DNA of 57,350 nt from Planctomycetota bacterium (lineage in GTDB: Bacteria > Planctomycetota > Planctomycetia > Pirellulales > PLA5): NCBI GenBank assembly GCA_003576845.1, contig QEVJ01000031.1:1-57350 (forward strand), read 5' to 3'. Below, in pieces: positions 22,101-28,544 of this stretch. The notes beneath the pieces are model-generated. The model was not told where the DNA came from. It saw nothing but the letters and a program-made list of their open reading frames with translations, and made no database searches. Position 1 is the first letter of the stretch; every line of letters begins with the position of its first letter. Made by a program: the position numbers and the translations under genes.

Positions 22101-22523
22101 AAGCGTCGCGCCGGTTCCATCGGCCGCGACCGGCCAGCCGCCGTCGTCGCCGTAGTCGAGCCGGTTGAGCAACCGGTCGCTGTTGTTGACGAGATCGATC
22201 CGTTCGCCGTCGTTGTCGAGCGATCCGGTCCACGGGCCAAGCGCGCCGGCATAGCCGCGACTGGCCAGCGCCGCGGGGTCCGCCGAGATCACGACGTAGC
22301 CTTGCCGCGGAACGATCGTGCCGGGCGGGAAGTCGAAGTTCACGCCGCCGCGCAGCCGCCACGCTGACACGTCCATGTCGACCGCCATCTGGTTGTGCAG
22401 CTCGATCCACTCCGGCGTGCCATCGCCGGCGGGGTTGTACATCACTTCGTTAAAGACGACCGTGCTGTCGAGCGTGAGGCGAGCTTCGAGCCGTTCCAGA
22501 AACCGCCGACGTTTGCCGCGCAT
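16104..22523 (-). CDS. Giant secreted lamin-tail/LamG/CotH/dockerin protein
   Basis: 2139 residues. The start at 22523 is fixed by AGGAG 8 bases upstream and by the typical lead RRRFLERLEARLTLDSTVVFNEVMYNP. Domains in order: lamin-tail domain (about 17-165), a galactose-binding-like sandwich (about 175-325), a LamG/concanavalin-like module (about 330-585), further lamin-tail domains near 610 and 974, a second sandwich between them, a CotH-like kinase region (about 1384-1675, with the acidic motif PLPWDWDNIF), a final lamin-tail domain near 1844, and paired dockerin-type EF repeats (GDADGNGRVDLTDLAIV and GDFNGDGAVNRQDAAIL, about 2011-2065). A 100-residue basic tail follows. CotH kinases phosphorylate proteins in spore coats; the role here is unknown. 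Dockerins bind cohesins or calcium; cohesins were not seen nearby. Confidence 0.9.
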   Translation of the reverse strand: MRGKRRRFLERLEARLTLDSTVVFNEVMYNPAGDGTPEWIELHNQMAVDMDVSAWRLRGGVNFDFPPGTIVPRQGYVVISADPAALASRGYAGALGPWTGSLDNDGERIDLVNNSDRLLNRLDYGDDGGWPVAADGTGATLAKRDENSASDLAANWWASAQIGGTPGAENFPPAMPVVVQTTAAAIEGAWKYHDGGIDLGTTWNDTAFDDGAWSSGNALFYDETAALPAAKNTPLAPGRTTYYFRTTFNFSGDTSATRLQLRPVIDDGAIYYLNGVEIFRQNMPAGPVDYDTLSTGVVGDANFAGPFVVEAPSLIAGQNVLAVEVHQGPQGGSNYSQTILAANPVGYWRLGETSTAAGAVIDSAGAVGAPQSGPQNGTFTNFNAANLGQPGPRPSDLIGGQALIGFESDNRAPDFQGEADGGNDVVLIPGAAPLNFATGRRFSLEAWVKAPLGGAQEGGGAILAKGTGGGGEQFAIDLVNGAYRFFLWNGGVPNTPTVIQSGVTPNGAWQHVVGTLDSAALVMRLYVNGQQVGAATPPATIVNNTHEVSIGARKNANSSNYDLNFDGVVDEVAIYDRALSAAEVTAHYQAAFASGGGSGPALDDVVFGVEVVTRETLPDPATVRVALNEVAAATEQDFWFEIINHGDNPTSLAGYVVASQGAIDAEHVLATSALNPGQRRAITEAELGFQPAAGDRLVLYAPGKTSVIDAVVVQDRLRGRSPEGTGDWRFPDAATPGSANLFDFRDEIVVNEIMYHARPNLATPGTPATFATTKILGIDATTEWCYEASGTDLGAAWYQTIRRDHASQTCLGDWDEGLALIGYEQNTIPEPIRTQLPPTSSPPANPFIRAYYFQTTFDIADPSAIDALQFRHIIDDGAVFYLNGVEIESLRFNMPSGPVMYATIASPGVGEAVYVGPITVDPALLVAGTNVLSVEVHQAGATTSSDIVFGVEVSAAVQLTPPIPGTPYSENSDEWIELYNRGTTTVDLTGWKLKEAVQYDFPAGTMLAPGEYLVVASDVPAFAAAHPGVSVVGPFRGSLSNSDERILLDDAAGNPADEVHYFDGGQWPSLSDGSGASLELRDPDADNALGGAWAASNEGARSEWQTYTYRGIAEQTIPGSPTLWQEFALGLLDGEGEVWLDDISVKDSPATTNIERIQNGNFSAGAAHWRLLGNHQRSSVTAEPGNPANQILRLIASGATEYQGNQIETTFGGGATIVDGREYEISFRAKWIAGSSQLNTRLYFNRLARTTPLVTPEGGGTPGAENSTRVANLGPTYSDLVHSPAVPSPGEAVTVSVRAADPDGIGNLTLRYAIAGGAFANAAMTHQGNGRYTGTIPGQAAGVLAQFYVQGQDALGATSTFPSDGPNSRALVRWNDGQASTGLATNFRILMTQADTDLMHLSTNVLSNERLGATIIYNESEIFYDAGVRLKGSFVGRDVSRVGFNISFNPDQLFRGVHDKVAVDRSQTATAISPTEVLMFHMANQAGGLPSRYDDLIYVIAPRSAQTSVAHLRMAGYDEVFLDEEYENGSDGEQYEFEVIRWATTTVDGNPESLKASPNAGNGYANVDLQNLGLDKEDYRWLFLLTNNRTEDDYGDIIPAVQTFSLAGTTLDAAAEQYLDVDQWLRVFALNSLSGIRDAYNWDNHHNLRLFARPDDGKVVPLPWDWDNIFNSPTGPLVGGANLAKIINRPQNLRAYYGHMQDMIATSFNAAYMSRWTNHYGQVAGRDYSWVLNYITQRANFVTSQLPAQVPFVITTNGGADFTVNEPTVTIEGNGWINVREIRLSGNDNPLDVEWLDFDSWRVVVPVSQGANPLAFEAFNYQGALVASDTITVTSTVPVPLVEFLRISELMYHPADPSPDEITAGFVDADQFEFIELLNVSPTQTLDLGGVSLANGVEFTFIGGTLPPLGRIVLAVDEIAFAARYPGIPVAGQYTGQLNNAGERVALVDNRGAAILDFTYDDTGPGWHPTTDGDGYSLVIVDPLAPTSTWSDPASWRPSFAIGGSPGSDDFVPGDADGNGRVDLTDLAIVQRSLGTASGATRATGDFNGDGAVNRQDAAILARNFGRSLPALSPAAAAVVAWKRVAAAIVAPRSTSPLAAPARRRIVPELADRALDQATQLAVGTSSKIERASRVRARP

Positions 22524-22610
22524 TGCCAAACTCCTGTTGCGCCCTCGCGGGAAGCTACACGAACGCAAGCGCGACGACGAAAGTTTCGCCGCCGCGCTTG
22601 ATTTTAAGGT

Positions 22611-22700
22611 GGGTGCCACGGCTGGCTTCTCCAGCAGTGAACATCAACGTTTGGCGTTGGCGCGCGAATCGCACTGCTGGACAAGCCAGCAGTGGCACCC
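22611..22700. repeat. Palindromic intergenic element with 29-base inverted arms
   Basis: Left arm 22611-22639 starts GGGTGCCACGGCTGGCTT; right arm 22672-22700 ends AGCCAGCAGTGGCACCC. The arms are near-perfect reverse complements and each holds its own hairpin (CTGCTGG...CCAGCAG). The 32-base centre (AACATCAACGTTTGGCGTTG...) resembles that of 35843-35930, so the two are copies of one element. It lies between the two LamG-type genes. Confidence 0.85.
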
Positions 22701-22724
22701 GAATTCCTTGGCGTTGACAAAGCA

Positions 22725-24425
22725 CTAGCGTCGCCGCACGCGCCGCAGCACGCCGGCCGCAAACAGGCCCGACAGCAGCGCCGCGTAGGAAGCCGGCTCG
22801 GGAACGAAGGCCGCGTTGAAGTGACTTTGGATTTGCTCGGGCGACAGGGCGTAGCGGTAGACGGATACTTCGTCGATGAGTCCGTCGAAATTGAGATCGT
22901 AGTTTGCCGAGCCCTGATTGCGGCGGCCGCCGATGCTGATCGGGTCGAGGTTGTCGATCATCGTGGCCGGCGGAACGACCGAAGCGGCCTCCTGACCGTT
23001 GACGTAGAGCTTCATCAGCCCCTCGACGGAATCGAACACGCCGACGACGTGCTGCCATTCGCCGCTAAGCTGAACGGCCGACTGCGCGACGGTGGGCGTG
23101 TTGGGCGCGCCGCCATTCCACAGGTAGAAGCGAAACGCACCATTGACGATGTCGAGGGCGAACTGTTCGCCGCCGCCGCCGGGACCTTTGGCGAGGATCG
23201 GACCGCCGGCTTCCTGTTGCGGGAGGCCCTTGACCCAGGCTTCGAGAGAAAACGTCAGGCCCGGGGCCATGTTCAAGTTGCCGTCGTCGGCAAACAGGGC
23301 CACATCGTCGCCGAAGCCCTCGTTGCCCTGGAAGTCGATCGCCTTGTTGTCGGCCGCGAACCCCCGCAGCGGCTGACCGTTGACCGTGTCCGTCGGGCGG
23401 GGACCGGGCTGGGCCAGATTGAAAATGCTGATGTTCTGATACGCGCCGTTTTGCGGGCCGAACTGCGGGAAACCGGGGGCATCGGCCGAATCGGTCGGCG
23501 GCGCGTCGTTCGTTTCGAGCCGCCAGTAGGCCACGGGCGACGACGCGAGCACTGCGGCGCCATAGTTGCCCAGCGCCGACGGAACGGCCGACGGCGGCGG
23601 AGGCAGCGCGGCGATCGCGTATTCGTTGCGGAGGTAGTTCTCGACGGCTTCCACGTCGGTCGACGAAAGCTGTCCGCTGTAGATGATGAGCTCGGCCAGA
23701 TCGCCGTTGTAGAATCCGTTGCCGCCGTTGTTGATCGTGCCGATGTTCGGCCCACCCGAACCGCCGAAAACGACCGGATTCGTGTTGCCGGTCGCGGAAA
23801 CGGAGTTCATGCCGAGCGCCGAAATCTCGCGGACCTCCATTACGCGGTTGCCGCCGGCGTTGTCGTAACCGCGGAGCGAGAGGACGGAACCGCTCGCGTT
23901 GAGCGACACGGCGACCGCCGGGGAACGATCCCAGAACTCGACCGCGTTGTTCGGGTTAGGAAACGGCGGTCCGAAGGCGCCGAAGCGGAATGTGTTTTGC
24001 GCTGCGGGGGCGCTGTCGAAGAGCGCAAGCGGATTCGTCGCGTTGTGCGTGACGGCGAAGAACGTAAACGGCAGGGCGTCCGGCAAAACCAAGCCCGCGC
24101 CGACGTCGAGCCAATCGGTCGAACCGTCGAAGCGAACGACGCCGCGTCCGCCGAGGGCGCCGTCGACGAACGTCGGTTGGCGATTGCCGTCGGTCTGGAA
24201 AAAGCTATTGCCCAGGCCGGAAAGATCGTTCCACTGGCTCACCACGCCACCGGCGCCGAGAACGAGATTCGCCTGGTCGGCCTTGAGGTGCACGAGCGGC
24301 GTGCCCGAGCCAACGACGGGCAGAACGGCGTGGGCGGCGCGCGTACAAAACGCGAGCACAGCGAAGCACACTGCGGCAAGCGCCGCGCGAGCGGCTTTCG
24401 AATGCAGTTGAAGTTCGGCATTCAT
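22725..24425 (-). CDS. Exported LamG-domain protein with a PEP-CTERM anchor
   Basis: 566 residues from the ATG at 24425, with GGAG 11 bases upstream. Residues about 10-33 form a signal peptide (LAAVCFAVLAFCTRAAHA). The first half starts LVHLKADQANLVLGAGGVVSQWNDLSG, a concanavalin-like lectin fold; the second half (about 290-535) is a LamG module nearly identical in order to that of the neighbouring giant protein. The C-terminus VPEPASYAALLSGLFAAG followed by RRVRRR is the PEP-CTERM sorting signal (PEP motif, hydrophobic span, basic end), recognised by exosortase and linked to the cell surface or extracellular matrix. No exosortase gene is in the window. Carbohydrate binding is likely from the fold but unproven. 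Confidence 0.9.
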   Translation of the reverse strand: MNAELQLHSKAARAALAAVCFAVLAFCTRAAHAVLPVVGSGTPLVHLKADQANLVLGAGGVVSQWNDLSGLGNSFFQTDGNRQPTFVDGALGGRGVVRFDGSTDWLDVGAGLVLPDALPFTFFAVTHNATNPLALFDSAPAAQNTFRFGAFGPPFPNPNNAVEFWDRSPAVAVSLNASGSVLSLRGYDNAGGNRVMEVREISALGMNSVSATGNTNPVVFGGSGGPNIGTINNGGNGFYNGDLAELIIYSGQLSSTDVEAVENYLRNEYAIAALPPPPSAVPSALGNYGAAVLASSPVAYWRLETNDAPPTDSADAPGFPQFGPQNGAYQNISIFNLAQPGPRPTDTVNGQPLRGFAADNKAIDFQGNEGFGDDVALFADDGNLNMAPGLTFSLEAWVKGLPQQEAGGPILAKGPGGGGEQFALDIVNGAFRFYLWNGGAPNTPTVAQSAVQLSGEWQHVVGVFDSVEGLMKLYVNGQEAASVVPPATMIDNLDPISIGGRRNQGSANYDLNFDGLIDEVSVYRYALSPEQIQSHFNAAFVPEPASYAALLSGLFAAGVLRRVRRR

Positions 24426-24632
24426 GACATTAGCGTCTCCGGAACGCTGTGGTACACCATCGTTGCGTGGCAGGTCCGACAAGCAGCAAGCGTAACTGAA
24501 TACCCACGGAATTTCAAACTTTTTTGGCGGTCGCTTTGAGGTTTTTTGGATCTTTTACCCGTCGGTAGGGTCGCCGTACCCAATTCGAGACAGCAATAGG
24601 CCGCGCCGGCGGAAAGCTACGCTCGCGACAGG

Positions 24633-27182
24633 TCAGGGCGCGAGGTCAACTGTGTCCTTGCCTTGCGACGTCACGTCGACGATTCGCCGGCCATCGACGA
24701 TCACCTGGTAGCGCGTGCCGGCAATTCCGTCGATAATCGCCCGATTCTCGTCGATCCGGACCGGAAACGGGGCGACGACGTGCCGCTCTTTGGACCGAGC
24801 CACCGCCAGCGAGTCGACCTTGCCGTCGAGCAGCCGCTCCAGGCTGACGAGGGCACAGGGATTGATGTTCCAGGGCCGCCGCTCCTGCTCGGAGAGGGCG
24901 AACGAGTCCGGCAGCGTCCCGGCATTCGGCCCATCGGGATACTGCATCTGCCGGGCGGCGATCAGGATGCCGCGGGCCACGTTCCGCCAGTCGAGCGTCG
25001 CGTCATGTGGCGCGAGCAACCCGAGGGCATAGGCATACACGCCGCCGACCCACTGCACCGGCAGTCCGATCCAATACGGCGCTTGCCAGTTCGTCGCCCC
25101 GAGCACCGCGATCGTGCTGTACGCCATCACGGGCCGATCGCTCCATTGATACACGAACGGCATGCCGGAGAGCGCCCAGCGTCGGGCTTCGGCCAGGTAC
25201 GACTTGTCGCCCGTCAGTTCGTAGCCGCGAACGTAGACCCAAACGAGGTAGGCCGAGCCGAGCAAGTCCGGCGTGTGCAGCGGCACTTCCCACGTCTGCG
25301 CCCCGCGGGGCACTCGGAAACGCTTCATATAGTCGAGCGTCCGCACGCCGGCCGCGAGCGCTTCTTTGTTGCCGGTCAAGTGGGCGAGTTCCAACAGCCG
25401 CGCCGCGTGCGTTGCGCAAAGCCCGCTCGCCGTGTTTTCGAAGTGCCCGCGGCGATACGGCCCGTCGTAGCGATAAGAACCGTCCGGCTGTTGGGCGGCA
25501 ATGTGGCGGGCAATCTCGGCCTTCGCTTGCCGCAGCCATTCCTCCGCCCGGCCGCTGGCGAAATAGATGCTGTCGTTGCGGATGTGCGCGCCGCCGGGGA
25601 CGATCCGCGGCAATTCGGGCACTTCGCCGCCAAGTCGCCACAGCGTCGACGCCATGTCGCCGAATGGCGCGCGGCCCCAGTGCGGCTCGATGCAGTGGCC
25701 CCAACCGTCGCGCGTTCGCAGCGGTCCATTGAGCGTCGCCAGATCGAGCGCCTGCTGTGCCTGGGTCGAGCGCGGCGGAGCAGGCAGCGACGGTAACCCG
25801 CGACGCTTTACCGCCCAGAGAATCGCCTCTTCGATGCCTCCCCGCTCGTCGCCATGCTCGCTTGCTCCCGCGAAGAAGCGAATCGTCGCGACAATCCGCT
25901 TGCCGCGGAGCGCGATCCGGTGATCGGCCGTGCCGTCGTACACGTTCGGCGACGCGAATACCGGCTGCAACGTCATGTCGTCCCACGCCATCGCCGCGAC
26001 GCAGCGTTCGGTCGCCACCGCGGCGAGCGGCATCGTGACGTGCCTCAGCGGCGGCGCGAACCGCAGATGCTCCTCTGTCTCAACGTCGAGCTGCGAACTG
26101 CTGGTGTCGCCTAGTTCCATGTATTCCAAGCCCGCGAACACTGCCTGTCGCATATCCCCCACGACCCGCAGACACGGGCCTTCGCAGACCGCGCGGCTTT
26201 CGATCTCGGTCCGCAGCTCGTCGCCCTCTAGAAGCAGACGCACGCGCACCGCACCGCTTTCCAAGCGAATCGCGTCGCCGTCGTCACGCGCCGCGAATGT
26301 TGGGATTTCTCCGCCGACGTGAACGATCGGACCGAGCACGGCCGTCAGCTTGCCGCTGCGAAAGACGCGCGCCAGCGAACCGTCGCGGGCGACGCGCAGC
26401 TCCAACGGTCCCGCTTTGCGCACGAGCCAGTCGGCCTCGACCGCCGGCCGATGAAAGGACACTGTCCGCTCGATGGCCGGCAAGCCCGGCGACTGCACCA
26501 AAACGCGAATCCGTTCGAGCGGCCGCTTGCCCTCGGGAACGACGTCGAACCGCACAGCGGCTCCCGGTGCGATGTCCGCGCTCTGGCCGTTGACGTTTAC
26601 GTTGCGTCCGGCGTTGTCGTCGTTGCGGACGAAAATGGCGAGCGCGTCGTCGCTCGATTCGATGCGCTCGATCGCGAGCGGGTGCTGCCGCCAGCGGGTG
26701 ATGCGCATCCAATCGACCTCGACCGTTCCGGCTGCGGTTCCGGGATCGAGCCGCAACGTGCGCAAACGACCGTCGACGCGAAACCGCACGGCCACTTCGC
26801 GCCACGCGCCGTCGTGAACCAGCGGCACGGTCACGCGCCGCCCTTCGCCGATCGGCGCCTTGTCGGTCGCCCAATAGATCGCTCCCGCTCCGCCGGCCTT
26901 CGCGCGAACGCGAAGCGTCAGCTTGAGCGGCCCGCCGTCGATATCGGCCGGAGCGAGCAAGTAGGGATCATCGCCACGGGACGTAATCGCCAGCACGCCG
27001 TCGCGCGACTCGGCCGAGCAGTCGTGCGTCGCGTGCCAGACCGGTTCAACGGGCCGGTCGAATTCCCAGCGGACGGCGAGTTCGTCGCTTTCAAGAATCT
27101 CGCGCGCGGCCGGATTTTCGGCCTCCGCCCATGCGGCGTTCGCGGAGACCACAACGGTCAATAGAATCCGTGCAATGCGCAT
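24633..27182 (-). CDS. Large exported protein, glycoside hydrolase-like C-terminal region, function unknown
   Basis: 849 residues from the ATG at 27182; MRIARILLTVVVSANAAWA is a signal peptide. The first 500 residues are beta-rich, with segments that look like carbohydrate-binding sandwiches (FRVDGRLRTLRLDPGTAAGTVEVDWMRI; VEADWLVRKAGPLELRVARDGSLARVF). The last 350 residues are helical with repeating pairs (AKAEIARHIAAQQPDGSYRY; ASGLCATHAARLLELAHLTG; SAYLVWVYVRGYELTGDKSY), the pattern of an alpha/alpha toroid as in several glycoside hydrolase and lyase families. I cannot assign a family or catalytic residues. It is probably a secreted polysaccharide-acting protein. The 207 bases before the PEP-CTERM gene show nothing I can name. 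Confidence 0.65.
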   Translation of the reverse strand: MRIARILLTVVVSANAAWAEAENPAAREILESDELAVRWEFDRPVEPVWHATHDCSAESRDGVLAITSRGDDPYLLAPADIDGGPLKLTLRVRAKAGGAGAIYWATDKAPIGEGRRVTVPLVHDGAWREVAVRFRVDGRLRTLRLDPGTAAGTVEVDWMRITRWRQHPLAIERIESSDDALAIFVRNDDNAGRNVNVNGQSADIAPGAAVRFDVVPEGKRPLERIRVLVQSPGLPAIERTVSFHRPAVEADWLVRKAGPLELRVARDGSLARVFRSGKLTAVLGPIVHVGGEIPTFAARDDGDAIRLESGAVRVRLLLEGDELRTEIESRAVCEGPCLRVVGDMRQAVFAGLEYMELGDTSSSQLDVETEEHLRFAPPLRHVTMPLAAVATERCVAAMAWDDMTLQPVFASPNVYDGTADHRIALRGKRIVATIRFFAGASEHGDERGGIEEAILWAVKRRGLPSLPAPPRSTQAQQALDLATLNGPLRTRDGWGHCIEPHWGRAPFGDMASTLWRLGGEVPELPRIVPGGAHIRNDSIYFASGRAEEWLRQAKAEIARHIAAQQPDGSYRYDGPYRRGHFENTASGLCATHAARLLELAHLTGNKEALAAGVRTLDYMKRFRVPRGAQTWEVPLHTPDLLGSAYLVWVYVRGYELTGDKSYLAEARRWALSGMPFVYQWSDRPVMAYSTIAVLGATNWQAPYWIGLPVQWVGGVYAYALGLLAPHDATLDWRNVARGILIAARQMQYPDGPNAGTLPDSFALSEQERRPWNINPCALVSLERLLDGKVDSLAVARSKERHVVAPFPVRIDENRAIIDGIAGTRYQVIVDGRRIVDVTSQGKDTVDLAP

Positions 27183-27224
27183 CGTTCGAACCCCCAGGAC
27201 ATGGGCGGAGATACCAGCCTGACT

Positions 27225-27292
27225 GTAGGAGGCGAATCCTTTCGCCGATTGCGGCCATAACCGACGCTTCGGCGAAAGGATTCGCCTCCTAC
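27225..27292. repeat. Perfect 24-base inverted repeat
   Basis: Left arm 27225-27248 reads GTAGGAGGCGAATCCTTTCG and CCGA; right arm 27269-27292 is its exact reverse complement; the loop is 20 bases. It stands 43 bases upstream of the ATG of the exported protein. There is no T tract next to it, so it is not a classical terminator. It resembles a REP- or MITE-like element. No gene is supported in 27183-27705, and nothing else is visible there. Confidence 0.9.
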
Positions 27293-27705
27293 CGTTCGCA
27301 TTCGCGACAATACCTTCTGGATAGCCTCTAAGTGGATGACGGCATCCAGATTAACAATACGGAGCCGCGGCGTCGACCGCGAGCTAGGCTTATGCGTCAT
27401 GCTTCGTCGCGCGGCCGGTGTCGCCATCTCGCCGTCGCTCCGGCCGCGCGGCGTGACGCTCTCGCCGGCCGGCAAACTCGCCGACGGCGGCCGGCGGGCG
27501 GCAACCAGGTGTCCGGCACGGCCGGAACGCTCGGCACATTCGCCAGAGCCTGCGCAGGCGGCAGCGATTGCGGGACTTTTTCGCGGCGCGGCCCCGCCGC
27601 GCATCTACCGAGCATGCGACCGGGGCGTTTAGACTGATAGACTGGCGGTAGCGGCACACGCGCCGAGCCGTTCCTCTCACCGCCGCCTGCCCCCCGGTCT
27701 GGCTC

Positions 27706-28482
27706 ATGATCCACGTCTGGCAGCTCACCAAGACCTACGCCGACCTGCGACGCGGCAAGATCGTTGCCCTCGACGGTTTGTCGTTCGACGCCTGGGAAGG
27801 GCAGATCTACGGGCTGCTCGGTCCCAACGGCGCGGGCAAGACGACCGCCCTGCGGATTCTCAGCACGGTCCTCCAACCCACCTCTGGCTCTGCGACCGTC
27901 AATGGCTTCGACGTCGTCCGGCAGAGCGGGGAAGTCCGCCGTCAGATCGGCTTCGTTTCGGCCAACACGGCCGTGTACGACCGGATGACGGCTTGGGAAA
28001 TGGTCGAATACTTCGGCCGGCTCCACGACATCGAGCGCGACGAACTCCGCGACCGCATGGAGCGGATATTCACGCGGCTGCAGATGCAGGAAATCCGCGA
28101 TCTCTTGGGCGCGAAGATGTCGACCGGCATGAAGCAAAAGGTGTCGATCGCCAGAGCGCTGGTCCACGACCCGCCGGTGCTGATCTTCGACGAAGCAACG
28201 TCCGGACTCGACGTGCTCGTGGCTCGGGCGTTGCTCGACATCGTGGCGCAGCTTCGCGAGCAGGGCAAGTGCATCATTTTTTCGACGCACATCATGCGCG
28301 AGGCGGAACGGCTCTGCGACCGCCTGGCGATCATGTTCCACGGGCACATCCTCGCCGAAGGCACGCTGGCCGAACTCCGCGACGAGCACAGCGAAGCGGA
28401 TCTCGAAGAGTTGTTCTTCCAGTTGATTTCGAAGCACGAACAAGCGAATCGCTCCAAGGAGAGGTTGGAGGTTGGAGGTTAG
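27706..28482 (+). CDS. ABC transporter ATP-binding protein (NatA-like)
   Basis: 258 residues. Walker A GPNGAGKT lies at 39-46, the Q-loop area is [19 protein letters not shown], the signature is a variant [16 protein letters not shown], and Walker B is [12 protein letters not shown], then the H-loop FSTHIM. With the permease 62 bases downstream it makes an exporter of the Na+ efflux NatAB type; what it moves is not shown. The last codons, RLEVGG and stop, are encoded by a GAGGTTG heptamer repeat, which even gives the TAG stop at 28480-28482, so the C-terminus may have been altered by repeat growth. Start at 27706 is the natural N-terminus ([13 protein letters not shown]). Confidence 0.93.
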   Translation: MIHVWQLTKTYADLRRGKIVALDGLSFDAWEGQIYGLLGPNGAGKTTALRILSTVLQPTSGSATVNGFDVVRQSGEVRRQIGFVSANTAVYDRMTAWEMVEYFGRLHDIERDELRDRMERIFTRLQMQEIRDLLGAKMSTGMKQKVSIARALVHDPPVLIFDEATSGLDVLVARALLDIVAQLREQGKCIIFSTHIMREAERLCDRLAIMFHGHILAEGTLAELRDEHSEADLEELFFQLISKHEQANRSKERLEVGG

Positions 28483-28490
28483 AGGTTGGG
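28461..28490 (+). repeat. Heptamer repeat over the end of the ABC ATPase gene
   Basis: Four units of GAGGTTG/GAGGTTA, the same unit as at 1784-1864. Units run from inside the reading frame past the stop codon, which is the TAG within GAGGTTAG. Confidence 0.85.
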
Positions 28491-28506
28491 CGATGGCGTT
28501 CGCCGT

Positions 28507-28544
28507 TCCCTGACCCCCGATCCCTGGGCCCCGACCCCTGCCCC
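28507..28544 (+). repeat. C-rich repeat directly before the permease start codon
   Basis: A run of CCC blocks with TGA, GAT and CTG between them ends in CGACCCCTGCCCC, directly followed by ATGAAAC at 28545. The reverse strand matches the G-rich heptamer array at 46058-46121. No Shine-Dalgarno sequence precedes this ATG. Confidence 0.75.

Noticed and set aside
27225-27292. Bidirectional terminator
   Set aside because: No T tract on either side, and the site is upstream of a start codon.
27332-27705. Two overlapping short open frames before the ABC ATPase
   Set aside because: No ribosome site, Arg/Pro-rich, neither has a motif, and the two frames compete for the same bases.
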